Counted from the stretch's first letter, positions 23,316 to 34,775 are shown. The stretch is DNA of 64,000 bases from Zarea fungicola (GCA_900169235.1 FWCC01000254.1:42382-106381); one strand, 5' to 3'. The notes: generated by a model not told the origin, from the sequence alone. Program-made: numbers and translations.

Positions 23316-24148
23316 GGCACTGTTTTCTCAGCGGCTCCGTACTCTGAGCTCCTTGTGGTAGGCAACAATTGGAAATGTTAGAGTTGGATCGGACAGCCAG
23401 TGGCTCAAATCAAGAAGAGTACCGCATTAGTATCGAAGCCTTGTACTGATGTCTTCTAAGTCTGTTATTTATTGTTTACCCCGCGTTGGGCAGCACTGCG
23501 TGGCTTTGCAGTCGACCGCGTGACCATAACCACCACTTACAACGATTTCCGTAGCCCTGCCTGACTGCGCTCGAAGAGTATGCTCAACGGCTACGGCGGC
23601 ACGATGTAGTCTCCAACTCCACTGCCGTGGTGTAATCAACCTATGAGCGCTTCGAGTCATGATGAGGATTGCCTTGCAGCGGGATGCTTTTAAGTAGACG
23701 GCATGTTAGTAGCAGGTGGCGTGTTTAATAACTATGTTTACTCACTCATATTAAAGCAGAACATTGTGCCATTAATCGTAGGCGGTGACATGCCAATAAA
23801 GTTTTAGGCGAGAGAAAATGTTTCTATGAAAGTGTAGATTGCAAATTATCTATCCCGTATTGAGGCTATCTTCAGGAACGTCAAAAAGCATACCAATAGT
23901 ATTTGTACTACTATATAACGCCTCCGTGTCTTCTCTCGGTTGTTCAACTGGAAAATAACACTTGACAACTTCAAGTACTTGAGAACTTGAGTAATTTTTT
24001 TAAAATTAAATCCTAAACTACCAGCAATACAGATGTCCTGCATTATCAGAAGTAATACTCCCTGCATCCGACACCTCGTTTTGGAGAGTAAGGCAGTAGC
24101 CGACAGAACTGATATGAGTTGCCTTTTTTAACCAACCAAGTTATCTGA
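23316..24148. other. Intergenic
   Basis: Short frames only; one at 23469-23660 (minus, 63 codons, ATG start) has no motif and no splice-compatible extension that I can see. The segment near 23820-24060 is AT-rich and is the 3' region of the flavin oxidoreductase gene. Confidence 0.35.
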
Positions 24149-25645
24149 TCAAGGAAAATCCAGATACGCAAACCCAGCGTCTGCCTTGATATCTGGATAC
24201 CCACAACTATCAACCTTTGGGAACAGCTTCACCCGCCTGTCTTGGTCTTTTTCATTCGCCTCTAACCATTTTTCCACCTCTGCTCCCACAGAATAATCGC
24301 TAATAGATCTGTGACCCTTGCCAAGCTGATGAAGCTGGGATCCGGTAGACTGTGTACTGACTGTAAGGGGCATAAAGTTCTCAATTGCGCCAGTTTCACT
24401 GCCATTCAGAATTTTACGACACAGAAACGGCTCAGCCCCCAATGGACGACCGATACCTACTCCATCACAGCCGTCCTCGATAGCTTTAACCATGCCGCCT
24501 GCACTGCGCAGACCCCCTGTTGCATAGACTTTCGTCTTTTTGAGGAGCGGGCGAATCATTTCGGCAAACTCGATAAAGTACGCCTCTCTCTGCTTAGTGC
24601 TGTCCCTGACATGATGAAAAAGCTGGCGCTCAAAAGTGCCACCTGACAAATCAACAAAGTCAACTCTTGCCTGTTCTAGCTGAAGGCAGAATGTGATGGC
24701 TTCCTGCTCCGTCGTACCACGGTGCTGGAATTCGACTGAGTTAAGTTTGACGCAGATCATGAATGAAGGGTCCGGCACGCGACGGCGTATCTCGTCGATA
24801 ATCCCAAATACAATACGTGATCTTCCTTCAAGGTCACCACCGTACTCATCAGTTCGCAGATTAGTTGTGGGGCTGAGGAACTGGGCGAGGAGATAGCCGT
24901 GCGCACAATGCACCTGCACACCATGGAAGCCGGCCTTGTGGCAGAGATACGCCGTCTCTCCCCACAACTTGACCATTTCCTTAATCTCAGGAATCGTCAA
25001 GGCTCGCGGCTTGGCAAACTCGTTGCCTGCATGGCGAATCTGCAGGTGCACGTCGCTTGCGCTGACGGGCTCCGGGTTGAGGTGCTTGGCGCCTTGCCGA
25101 CCAGGATGAGAAATTTGTGCCACAATAAGTGATCCATGCGCCTTTGCTAGATCTGTCATTTCCCTAAACTTTGCAACACGTCCGTCATGGTCGTCGGCCA
25201 GAATGGGGTTGCCGTAGGCTTCCAAGGCATCGTAGCGCACCATGGTGTTGCCCGACACAATGATTCCAATATCTCCTTCACCCCAGAGCTTATACAAATG
25301 AAGATATTCTTCACTTGGAAAACCTCGTGCGGACTAAAATCGAGATTAGAAACGAGCATTGGTCCTTATGAATGAGTGTCTACTTACAATATCCTCGCCA
25401 TCCCTATTCCAGCTGCATAGCCGTTCCGTCATGGGCGCCTTGAGAAATCGATTTTTTGCGGTCAATCCTGAGAATGGAAATTTAATTGGCTCGCCAAGTA
25501 CTGAAACATCAGTAGGGACTGATGCATAGCGAAGGTGGCCCTTCCCAGACTCAATCGGGTTAACTACATAACCCTCGCTGGATGGTGCAGCTGCTGTTTT
25601 CGGTGCTAGAGGCACTGTTCCGTTAAGTGTCTGGGTAGCTGTCAT
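24149..25645 (-). CDS. NADH:flavin oxidoreductase (old yellow enzyme family)
   Basis: Two exons, 25645..25388 and 25333..24149, give 480 residues; the 54-nt intron (GTAAGT...TTTTAG) joins in phase 0. It is an FMN-binding TIM barrel that reduces activated C=C bonds with NAD(P)H. Seen in order: KFPFSGLTAKNRFLKAPMTE, VAQISHPGRQGAKHLNPEPV, the active-site HCAHGYLLAQFLSP with NLRTDEYGG, then a VYATGGLRSAGGM phosphate-binding segment and GIGRPLGAEPFLCRK. The N-terminal extension of about 40 residues is usual for the fungal branch. It shares a 685-bp divergent promoter with the MFS transporter and stands at the left edge of the proposed cluster, where it may reduce an unsaturated carbonyl intermediate. 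The substrate is unknown. Confidence 0.9.
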
Positions 25646-26330
25646 AATGATGAATGTCGCAACTCAATCAGTTGTAGAATCTATATGGGTGGTGAATGAC
25701 TTAGGCGACTTCCGCCGCTCGAACAATGATTTATACATGCAGCTTGTGCTCGTACGGGACGTTGGAAACATGCGGAGGAGCCAAAGGGAAGAGGACGGCG
25801 GCTGTTGTTCCGGCATCAAAGCCACTTCTATTTGCGATTGCCGATGAATACTGGGTTAGTTACTCCAGAACCAACCCCCCGCTTACGGGCTTGCGCTCAG
25901 ACTGAACCTCCGGAGACTGAGCCTCCGCGTGGCGGCAAACCATCAGCTAAGTGGAAACACTAGTAAACTGATATTTAAATGGAAACAAGGTATAGCTGTA
26001 ACCCATCCACTCATACTTAGACGCCACGTTAATTAGAAGTCCAAGCTAATAGGCGAAATGCGGAGAGTACGAACTCCCCGGGTTCCAGTAGGCTGGAAAT
26101 GAACCCCAGGATCTGGGCCACGTCATATGCCTTCACTGGCTTCCCAGCTTTCTCCAGGTTGACTGATGCGGTGCTGACTCGCATATATAAGACGTTAGAT
26201 AATCCAGCCAACACTAGTCCCAGTAATCCAGTCGGACTCCTCGTTCATCCTTTCCCACTCCATTTCGCCGTCTCTTGTCCATTTTGACGACTCATAATCA
26301 CAATTTCTAATAAGAAGAACATTTGTGGAG
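25646..26330. promoter_or_regulatory. Divergent promoter, flavin oxidoreductase / MFS transporter
   Basis: Serves two genes pointing outward. It contains CCGGCA at 25810-25815 and, at about 25905-25935, a GC-rich element with CTCCGGAGACTGAGCCTCCG and CCGCGTGGCGG, the latter an inverted CCG/CGG pair as Zn2Cys6 proteins often bind. A TATATAAG lies at 26184-26191. Motif assignment is by eye. Confidence 0.45.
26184..26191 (+). promoter_or_regulatory. TATA-like box of the MFS transporter
   Basis: TATATAAG, 140 bases before the ATG at 26331. Position and sequence fit a fungal TATA element; no transcript data. Confidence 0.4.
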
Positions 26331-27994
26331 ATGGCGGCGAAAACTGATTACGACATGGGTAAATCCTATGAGTATAATAATACCACACATGTAGAGTTGG
26401 CGCAGTCGAAGCTGGATGAGTCGCGGCCAGATATCTCGATCGATACCGAGATAGAGCGGCAGCTGCTGTAAGTATACCTCGCCAATTTCTAGAGTTGTAA
26501 CTGAGAAGACTTGTACAGCAAGAAAATCGACATGCGACTTCTTCCGATTCTCTCTCTTCTTTATACCATGTGTCTCATTGATAGGACAAATATCGGTGCA
26601 GCAAGAATTGCGGGCATCAACGAGCAACTTGATCTTGATGTTGGGGAGCGGGTATCGATCGCACGTACGGCTCACCCAAAAACCTTTACTACACACAGAG
26701 ATGTTAACTTTATTAGTCCTTGTGTTTTATATCGGCTATGTTCTCGTGGAACTCCCGAGCAATATTTTGATCCGCCGTGTCGGGCCAGCAAATTGGCTTT
26801 CATTCTTGGGCCTATTCTGGGGCGTTGCCACGCTGGGCATCGGCTTTAGCCAAAATTGGGTGACTTTGACGGTTTTGAGAGTCATTCTCGGTCTGTTTGA
26901 GGGTGGCCTGTTCCCAGGATGTGTCTATCTTTTGGGCTCATGGTACAAGGCAGGCGAGCTTCAAAAGAGAATTGCGGCCTTCTTCCTTACCGCCTCTTTT
27001 CTATCTTCTTTCTCCAACATCCTTGCTTATGGATTGGTCCACATTTCTCATGATCCTTTTGTTTCTGGATGGAGATGGATCTTTATCGTCGAGGGGGCGT
27101 TGACATCTGTGATTGGTCTGCTTTCGTGGTTCATCATTATCGACTTCCCCCGATCAAAGCGAAACAAGTTCTTGACGCCTGAGGAGACCAGCATAGTGGA
27201 GGCGAGATTGCTCCTAGAGAGAGGCGAGGATGAGGGTGAAAAGGTCAATGCCAAAGTCATCCTAGAAACTGTCAAGGACTGGAAGGTTTGGGTGCTGTAT
27301 GTCATGCCCCGAAATCAACGTACGCACAAGATTCTAACATCAGCAGTGCCTTCGTATTCCAAGCGGGCTCGACTGGTATCTACGCATTTCTCTTCTTTCT
27401 TCCAATTATCCTGCAAAAGGGGCTTGGGTTCAGCCAGTCGCAGGCGTTTCTGCTCAGTACCCCGCCGGCGGCATTTGGTGTTATTGTCGCTTTCCTATCG
27501 TCGTGGGCGGCGGATAAAACGAAACTTCGTGGACCTTTTGCTTTTGGTGCTGCAGTCGTGGGAGTAACTGGATTGTGCATGATTGGCTTTCTGGACCATC
27601 CATACGCGAGATATGTTGGAGCGTTCCTTGGCCAAGCGGCGTCCAACACCCTTGTTGTCACCGGGGTTGCCTGGGGACAGAACAATGTCAGGGGAGATGC
27701 TAAGCGAGCGGTGGCTACGGCCATTCAAGTTACTGTGTCCGCCATAGGAGGTATCTACTCCTCCACTGTATTCAGACAGCAGGTAAGTAACCCCTTTCAA
27801 GCTGCACTAATTTCGGCTGACTGTTCTAGGATGCACCGAACTATTTGCCTGGCATCATTGCGATTCTGATCATGTTCGCCCTTGCAGCTGTTGTAGTTCC
27901 AACTGCGTCGTTCTTTATGTGGAGATTGAACAAGGAAGCGGATGCCAAGCAAAGAGTGATTGAGGGCTTGGACTGGTTTAGATATACTCTCTAA
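26331..27994 (+). CDS. MFS transporter, Dal5/allantoate-permease type
   Basis: Five exons, about 26331..26467, 26519..26651, 26701..27296, 27344..27782 and 27830..27994, give about 489 residues. The other introns (51, 47 and 47 nt) are clean GT-AG joins. Intron 2 is uncertain: the phase-correct 49-nt choice ends at the second AG of ACACACAGAG, whereas a 34-nt alternative would keep five more residues. Family marks are KKIDMRLLPILSLLY and LIDRTNIGAARIAG in the first helix and loop, ELPSNILIRRVGPANWLS, LGLFEGGLFPGCVYLL, GWRWIFIVEG, and the second helical half from FVFQAGSTGIYAFLF. These proton symporters import small organic anions or amides. Placed beside enzymes and a regulator, it likely brings in the cluster substrate. 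Its stop is one base from that of the regulator gene. Confidence 0.85.
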
Positions 27995-27995
27995 G

Positions 27996-30188
27996 CTAGC
28001 AAATATCCATAAACCCATACAAGATATCTGTAGTGGAGAAATTGTTGTCCAACATGTCATCCGCGTCGCTGGGAAACATTCGCAACACGGCATCAAGATC
28101 GAAACTGTGGACTAGTCCAGGGTCTTGAGCTACTCTCTCGGATAAGAGCACATTACCCTCAATGTCAATCATTTGGTCCAGATTGTGCGACAGCATGAGG
28201 TTCCGCACTATCTTAGTAGGCTTGAGAACCCCGGGGTTGGGCAAACTCAATTCATCCAGGCATTTCAGACTCGAAAGTAGAAGTGACGCATGTTCGCTTG
28301 GAGAAACTTTTTCACCGACTGCGGTATTGCGCACATGGATTGTGCATGCAACGTAAAGAGCATAACCAAGAAGATAAGGCGCGCTTCGTAGGGTGTATGC
28401 TGACTCATACCGTAGCAGAAGCTGTGTGATTTCACGAGCAGCCTCAGTACACCGGTTCCAGGATGATTCCGGTGGTACAAGCAGTCGAAGGTGGCCGTCG
28501 GAGACCAGCGGCCGGTGAAGTAGTATGACGAGAGAATAGTAGATGCAGTGCAAGCTCATGATATTTGGGGTAACAGAATCAGCTTCCGGCCGGTAGTGCA
28601 AGTGATCTGGAAGACGGGTCCTCCATGAGTCGAGCGCTTCCTGGATAGCTTGAACACTTGCCCGTGCTGTGGTTGCCGTAGCGCCGACAACGTACAGCCT
28701 ATTGATGATCATAGTCATGATTTTAGAAAGGAGGCAGAAGTGCAGAAAGGTGGATATGGAATGGGTTGGTGCGGGCTGCGGTAGGAATGACGAACCAGTT
28801 GACGGCAGTGTAGGATCAAGGTAGGGTATAGATAGCTCTCTCTCCTCATACATGTCCATTAATTGGCGGGAGACATGCGAATCTCGCAGCTGAATAGCAG
28901 CAGGCCGTCCTAGATACAAGCTCTGGAGCTTATCGCAGATAAATGCACCCCAGAAAACACGGCGCCGGATTTCGACACGCATTGCGTTCTCGACTGTCAC
29001 TTTGCAATCGATGTGGAACCCCAAGTCATAAATCATGCGGAGGGCATATCCAGTGTATAGCCAGCCTTTGGATGTGAGGCCAAGAGCATTAAACGTGGAC
29101 CCAAGCAGAAGTAGCCCCACGGTTGTGTTGACGTCCGCCGTGGCTAGAAGCATCCCTGAACCAAGTAGCTCGTCACACCTCCGAAAGAATCGCCCACCAG
29201 CAGTTGAAGGGTCATCAGGGTCATCACGAACCTCTAATCGTTGAGAGAACTTGCTGGAACAAGCAAAAATGGCCTGTAAGAGAAATGGGGAGCAGTATGG
29301 CCCGCCATCCAGCAGGTCTCTGGTAATGACAGGTCTATACGTCAGTAGAAATGTATGGTGTTGCCGGCTCCAGTGAAGGTCTAGCAGATGCATGGCTAGT
29401 GGTGTTGGAACCCCATCGATGCTGGGTAGCCGATAAAGCTCATACTCACGCTGACGTTGCAATGCAGCATGGGCAAAAAGGTTGTTTTGAATTTGTTGAG
29501 GAGTAGCTGATTCTGAGGTGAATGGCAGATGAGTAGAAGCTTGGAGAGCAGAGGACGGGCCAAAGCTATCTATCTTTCCCTCCTCATCAATTGAAAAGAA
29601 AGGACTGACATCAATATCGGTGTCTGACTCGTAGTCAAAAGAATCGTCCATGGGATTCTGTAGGTGCTTGGGATGTTGTTGGTGTGGCTCGCCGTGTCCG
29701 GATGAGGGCTGCTGCGGTGATTGAGCTTTACCCTGAGGTGTACTGATGTCACAGTCCACGGCTGCATCAGTCCCTGCATCTGCATCACCAGACATATTGA
29801 TTTCCTTCATCATCTTATCTCGCTCATCTGGAGATGCATCCTTTAGACCCTGGAGTAGCTTCTCTAACCTGGCCTTATCGGCGCGTAGCGAAGAGATGGC
29901 AGCCAACGTAGGCCGCTCCCGAGGGGCCCGGAATACGTAGGCGCATCGCTGACCCTGTGCGACACAGGAGCCACAGCTTGGTCTTTTGTTGTCACATTTT
30001 ATCTTGCGCGAGCGACAAAACTGACACGATCTCGCCAAACTATGGCGCTCCTCACTGTTACAATCGGAGCGCTGGCGCTGGTGCTGACGTGTCATGGAGG
30101 GTGGGTGTATGATTTCATTCACGGCTTCTGATTCTGATATGACAGAGCTCTCACGCCTAGGCGATCGTGGTGAACGGGTTATTGCCAT
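27996..30188 (-). CDS. Zn2Cys6 fungal transcription factor
   Basis: An intronless gene of 730 residues from the ATG at 30188. The binuclear zinc cluster occupies residues 55-82 (Cys 55, 58, 65, 72, 75, 82; CxxC-x6-C-x6-CxxC-x6-C). A coiled-coil-like linker follows at about 95-130 (SSLRADKARLEKLLQGL). A disordered acidic stretch precedes the fungal-specific transcription factor middle domain at about 250-560 (YCSPFLLQAIFACSSKFS, AFICDKLQSLYLGRPAAI). It lies inside the catabolic-type cluster and is the natural candidate for its pathway regulator. The upstream region has TAGCCGGCA at 30538-30546, also found before other cluster genes, so autoregulation is possible (inference). Its 3' end is tail-to-tail with the transporter. 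Confidence 0.92.
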   Translation of the reverse strand: MAITRSPRSPRRESSVISESEAVNEIIHPPSMTRQHQRQRSDCNSEERHSLARSCQFCRSRKIKCDNKRPSCGSCVAQGQRCAYVFRAPRERPTLAAISSLRADKARLEKLLQGLKDASPDERDKMMKEINMSGDADAGTDAAVDCDISTPQGKAQSPQQPSSGHGEPHQQHPKHLQNPMDDSFDYESDTDIDVSPFFSIDEEGKIDSFGPSSALQASTHLPFTSESATPQQIQNNLFAHAALQRQREYELYRLPSIDGVPTPLAMHLLDLHWSRQHHTFLLTYRPVITRDLLDGGPYCSPFLLQAIFACSSKFSQRLEVRDDPDDPSTAGGRFFRRCDELLGSGMLLATADVNTTVGLLLLGSTFNALGLTSKGWLYTGYALRMIYDLGFHIDCKVTVENAMRVEIRRRVFWGAFICDKLQSLYLGRPAAIQLRDSHVSRQLMDMYEERELSIPYLDPTLPSTGSSFLPQPAPTHSISTFLHFCLLSKIMTMIINRLYVVGATATTARASVQAIQEALDSWRTRLPDHLHYRPEADSVTPNIMSLHCIYYSLVILLHRPLVSDGHLRLLVPPESSWNRCTEAAREITQLLLRYESAYTLRSAPYLLGYALYVACTIHVRNTAVGEKVSPSEHASLLLSSLKCLDELSLPNPGVLKPTKIVRNLMLSHNLDQMIDIEGNVLLSERVAQDPGLVHSFDLDAVLRMFPSDADDMLDNNFSTTDILYGFMDIC

Positions 30189-30635
30189 TGAGGTTCTGCC
30201 TTTAGTTCAGCTGCTGCAGCAGGTCGAGATAGAGCCTTCGTGCGCTAGGCTAAACTCGGTTGCTTTAGTGAAGCCCCCTCTTCATATTTCACAAGCTGAT
30301 TGGGGTTAGGGTTATCGGAAGGTTACCCTCCGTGTCCTACAGTTTGGGGTGGTGCAAAATTCTAAGATCGCGTGTATTGCTGCGAAAGAACCTGTCACAC
30401 ACTGAGTGCCTATGAATGAAGCAGAGGAGATAATCGCAAACTTAAGTGGTCGATTCAACTACCAGCCTTGTTTAATGGTAAAATCGTAATCGCAGCCCAT
30501 ACAGCTCATTTTTCCCACTTCAATTCAGGGGCAGGGTTAGCCGGCAACGAATGTCAGAAAAAAAAACGTTATTTTGGCTCTAATGGTCATTAATTCGATA
30601 ACTACATTTCTCCTCTCACACAATATTTAAAATTT
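30189..30635. promoter_or_regulatory. Promoter of the Zn2Cys6 regulator
   Basis: Lies between the decarboxylase stop and the regulator ATG. It contains TAGCCGGCA at 30538-30546 and a telomere-like TTGGGGTTAGGGTTA at 30300-30314. No small gene is seen. Confidence 0.4.
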
Positions 30636-32135
30636 CTACTTCCCATTCACTCTATTCTCGGCCCGAACCTGTTGCAAAAGCTGGCGTGCAACCTCGTCCA
30701 TGTCCAGAATCACCTTCTGCATCATAGCCTCGTCCGTCAAGGGATGAAGTGAACAAATGCGCAAAACAACTCTCCCGCGCAACATTGTCGTCAGGATCCC
30801 AGCGACATTACTCGCAATAACTGTCTGCGAAATTTTTGCGTTTAATACATCTAGCTCCGTCTCCGACAGCTCTGCCGGTGCATAGCGAAAGGTTATCACT
30901 GCCAAGCTCGCGGCGCTGGTAATTTGCCAGTTCGGTCGTAGTCGTATCTGCTGCTCGGCGTACTCAGCCATGTTGATGCCATGGTCGATGGCCCTTCCAA
31001 ACGTATCCACGCCCAGGACTCGAAGTGTGAACCAAAGCTTCATAGCCCTGGCTGGCCTAGTCAGCTCCAGGCCAAAGTTCCAAAAATTTGGCACATCATC
31101 CACCTCCTCCGCGTCGCGTATGTATTCGGCCCCGGTTGCGAAACTGTCGATAAGATGCTGCTTTTCGCGTACCAGCAGGATCCCGCAGGCATACGTCTGA
31201 AACAGCCACTTGTGCGCATCCCAAGAGATGCTGTCTACACCGCCGACTCCATCCAGTAGATTTGGTCGGTCCTTTGATAACAATGCGGAAGCGCCGTATG
31301 CACCATCGACATGGACCCAAAGCTTTTCGCGGTTGCATATCTCAACAATTTCATGCAGCGGGTCGACGCTGCCAGTGTTGGTTGTCCCTGTGCTGGCAAT
31401 GACAACAAATGGATAACGCCCAGCATTGCGGTCCCGTCGAATTTGACCCTCGAGCTCACGCACCTTCATGCAGAATCTATCATCGGTCGGTATGATCTGG
31501 ATCTGTGTTGCGTCAAATCCAAGGATACGAAGGCCTTTTGCCACTGAAGAGTGCGTCTGGTCGGAGATGTAAGCAACACCGTTCAGCCACTGGTCTCTTG
31601 GCAGATGCTTGTCGCGCGCGAGGACCATGGCAGTAAAGTTGGCCATTGAGCCTCCAGACACTGTTAATCCACCAGCAGTAGGTGGCAAGCCGGCCTTGGC
31701 AGCCATCCACTGAATCAGACCCTGCTCAATGCAGCTTGGCCCTGAGCTCTGAAGCCGAGAGCCAGCGAACGCATTGAAGGCAGAAGAAACCGTCTCACCA
31801 ATGACAGAATACGGCGAAACAGCAGCTGGAATGAAACTGTAGAAGCGAGGATGATCCATGCGAAGGCGGTAGTCAAAGATATCGCAAGCTTCTTTAAGGA
31901 CTTCTTCAACGGAATGCGCGACTCCAGGCTTGGCATATTCAGCCAGCATAGCGACATGCTCTGAGTCTGCGAGTTTAACAACAGGCTGGTCAACTAGAGA
32001 GTTTGTCTTGCTCTCAAAGTTGCTTGCAATAATCTGGATGAGGGGAGTTACCGCCGATACATCCAGTTTCCACGCCGAACGAAGGTCGTGATCCGGCATT
32101 GTAGTGGATGGGGACACGATTGCTTCAGGAGCCAT
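30636..32135 (-). CDS. PLP-dependent amino acid decarboxylase (group II)
   Basis: A single exon of 499 residues from the ATG at 32135; codons 5' of it have no ATG. It is a fold-type I, group II decarboxylase related to aromatic amino acid, glutamate and diaminobutyrate decarboxylases. Seen: DHPRFYSFIPAAVSPYSVIGE near 100, GGLTVSGGSMANFTAM (cofactor phosphate site), the HVDGAYGAS aspartate that holds the PLP ring nitrogen, and the Schiff-base lysine in SWDAHKWLF (K309). The substrate cannot be read from the sequence. An aromatic amino acid is plausible because the divergent neighbour is an amine oxidase. Together they would turn an amino acid into an amine and then an aldehyde. It shares a 506-bp promoter with that oxidase. 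Confidence 0.9.
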   Translation of the reverse strand: MAPEAIVSPSTTMPDHDLRSAWKLDVSAVTPLIQIIASNFESKTNSLVDQPVVKLADSEHVAMLAEYAKPGVAHSVEEVLKEACDIFDYRLRMDHPRFYSFIPAAVSPYSVIGETVSSAFNAFAGSRLQSSGPSCIEQGLIQWMAAKAGLPPTAGGLTVSGGSMANFTAMVLARDKHLPRDQWLNGVAYISDQTHSSVAKGLRILGFDATQIQIIPTDDRFCMKVRELEGQIRRDRNAGRYPFVVIASTGTTNTGSVDPLHEIVEICNREKLWVHVDGAYGASALLSKDRPNLLDGVGGVDSISWDAHKWLFQTYACGILLVREKQHLIDSFATGAEYIRDAEEVDDVPNFWNFGLELTRPARAMKLWFTLRVLGVDTFGRAIDHGINMAEYAEQQIRLRPNWQITSAASLAVITFRYAPAELSETELDVLNAKISQTVIASNVAGILTTMLRGRVVLRICSLHPLTDEAMMQKVILDMDEVARQLLQQVRAENRVNGK

Positions 32136-32641
32136 TGTAATCTCGTGCAACGTCGTAAATATTGATGTAGATGGGAGGAATTCTCAGAATGAAAACGGTA
32201 GTTGGAGGGTTCATTTTCCCCTGTATTCACAGGAGGTCACACATGGAACTCATTTAAAGGGTTAGCCATGCGTTAACATCATAGAGTACTAATTCAGTCC
32301 GCTATCATGCCCCGGCGGCCTCCACTTCCCCGCGATTCAGAGGAACTAACGCTAGCTCCCACAATGGGTCAGCGGACGGTGTTCTCCCGTGAGGCTGAAA
32401 TGGCTTCGGAGGAGAGACACCAGGAGAGGCTGATTATAATGGAGTCTGGAAAACGGAGGTTGCACAAAATGATTGACAAATCCTCGGTGTGACAAGCTCC
32501 GCCACATTGACTTTCGTGGTCCAGGCGTAACTTGTTTGAGTTGATATAAACAGCTACATTCATACTGTTCCGCAAGGCTTCTCATCGTGTCCCCGTTTAC
32601 CCTTTAGTCGCCTCCAGTCCTCTGCCACTTCCGTATCCATC
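32136..32641. promoter_or_regulatory. Divergent promoter, decarboxylase / amine oxidase
   Basis: The 506 bases include GATATAAA at about 32543-32550 (about 95 bases before the oxidase ATG) and a GC-rich CCCCGGCGGCC at about 32309-32319. The CCGGCA motif seen in the other cluster promoters is absent here. A shared promoter fits joint regulation of consecutive pathway steps. Confidence 0.45.
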
Positions 32642-34775
32642 ATGCCACATCCCTTTTCACCTCTGTCGGCTCAAGAGACAGAAGTCGCCCGAAATGTCAT
32701 CTTGGAAGCTCACCCTGATTGTGCTCTCAATTTTCGAGAGATTTTTCTCAAGGAACCACGCAAGGCCTTGATGAAGCTGTATTTGGCTCGGGAGCATGGG
32801 ACACCCACAGATACCGATTCTCCAGCACCTCCACGTCTGGCATTCTGCCAATACGACGTTATTGGAGCTGACAAGATTCCCAAGTTTCACGAGTCAATCG
32901 TCGATCTTGATCTCCGCAAGCGAATTCAGCATGAGGCTGTTCCTGGGCAGTACCATCCCAGTCTTACACTGAGCGAGTTTGACATTCTAGTAGAGAAGTG
33001 TGAACAGTCGCCTCTCTTCAAGAAGGCTGTGTCGGAAATCATCATCCCAGAAGGCTTCGATGTTGTCGTTGAGCCATGGCCCTATGGAGCTCCAGATACC
33101 ATTGAGAATAAGCGAGTTCTTATTGGTCTCTGTTTCGCTGTGGATAGGAGATCTAAGAACCCGGATGCAAACTTTTATTCGTACCCACTACCACTGGTTC
33201 CTATCATGGACTGGGATACACAGGAGGTCATTAAAGTCGACCGTCTTGCGACAGGCGGCAAAGGTGACGGCTTATACGAGCAGACAGTCTCCCAAGATGT
33301 TATTGGCCATTGCAAGGCGTCTGAATATATTCCTGAGCTACTGCCTAGCTTGCGGAAGGATCTTAAGGAGTTGAGTGTGGTTCAGCCCGATGGCCCATCT
33401 TTTACCGTGACTGATGAGTCGCTCATCGAATGGCAAAAGTGGAGGTTCCGTGTTGGCTTTAACCCTCGAGAGGGTGCCACGATCCACGATGTTCACTACG
33501 ATGGCCGCAGTGTCCTGTATCGTCTGAGTGTGAGCGAAATGGTATGTCAAGTCCGAAGCTGTCCTGTGACGTTTTTGTAGACTAACCAATACAGACTGTA
33601 CCGTATGCAGACCCTAGGCCACCATTCCATCGCAAGCAAGCCTTTGACTTTGGCGATGCCGGCGCTGGTAACATGGCCAATGACCTCTCCCTTGGATGCG
33701 ACTGTTTAGGCGTCATAAAGTACCTCGATGCAGTTGTGACCGAACCCGATGGCAAACCCAAGAAACTGGCCCATGCAGTTTGCATTCACGAACAGGACAA
33801 TGGCATTGGCTGGAAGCACTCCAACTGGCGGACCGGCCGCGCAGTGGTGACACGCCATCGCGAACTTGTTGTACAGTTCATCATCACGCTTGCCAATTAC
33901 GAATACATTTTCGCATACAAATTTGACCTCTCTGGAGGCATCACCGTTGAGGCGCGCGCAACGGGAATCCTGAACGTTGTTAACATTGACGCTGGCAAAG
34001 TGAGCGACTATGGAACCGTCGTTAGCAATGGTGTCCTCGCCCAAAACCACCAGCACATCTTTTGCGTTCGAATGGATCCAGCGATTGATGGTACTGATAA
34101 TACTGTCATTGTGGAGGAGTCCCATAGCGTGGCCATGAATGAGGCTACTAATCCTAACGGTAACTTGTATCTCGTGTCCAAAGAGCCTGTCGAGCGGGCA
34201 TGCTGGCTTGACGCTGCACCGCAACACAATCGCGTCATCAAGATGGTAAACCAAAACAAGATAAACCCCATCAGCCAGAACCCGGTGGGCTACAAGTTCC
34301 TCCCCCAACCGACGCAGCTGCTTCTGGCCGATCCAGAGTCGGTACAGGCCCGTCGAGCCAAGTTTGCACGTCACCACGTATGGGTTACAGGGTATCGTGA
34401 TGGCGAACTCTACGCTGGTGGCCGCTATACACTGCAGAGCCAGTCCGAGATTGGCGGAGTCTCAGATGCAGTAAAGCGTGGCGACTCTGTAAAGGATACC
34501 GATGTGGTGGTTTGGAACTCGTTTGGCATCACTCACAACCCTCGTGTGGAGGATTGGCCTGTCATGTAAGTCCCGTTGTCAATGTATTCTTCGCGCGAAC
34601 GGGAGCTAACAAACGTATTAGGCCTGTGGAAAAATTCGAGCTCAACCTTCGCCCCTCTGATTTCTTTACTCAGAACCCCTCCATAGACGTGCCGTCAAGC
34701 AAGAATTCTGCTTCGCGGCTTGCTACTGAGTGTTGCGGCAGTGGCAAAGCCCATGTGAACGGAGAGAATAAATAA
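32642..34775 (+). CDS. Copper amine oxidase
   Basis: Three exons, 32642..33541, 33595..34565 and 34622..34775, give 674 residues, normal for fungal copper amine oxidases. Introns are 53 and 56 nt, GT-AG, with CTAAC branch sites. The enzyme oxidises primary amines to aldehydes, releasing ammonia and hydrogen peroxide, with a topaquinone made from its own tyrosine. All catalytic parts are visible: the NYEY motif (Y402 becomes topaquinone), copper ligands in NHQHIF (H452, H454) and GITHNP (H614), and the general-base aspartate in FDFGDAGAG (about D318). There is no signal peptide or peroxisomal PTS1; the end is HVNGENK. The divergent decarboxylase would supply its amine, and the aldehyde and alcohol dehydrogenases downstream would remove the aldehyde product. 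Confidence 0.95.

Noticed and set aside
33706..34377. 223-codon minus-strand frame
   Set aside because: Antisense to the copper amine oxidase exon carrying the topaquinone and copper motifs.
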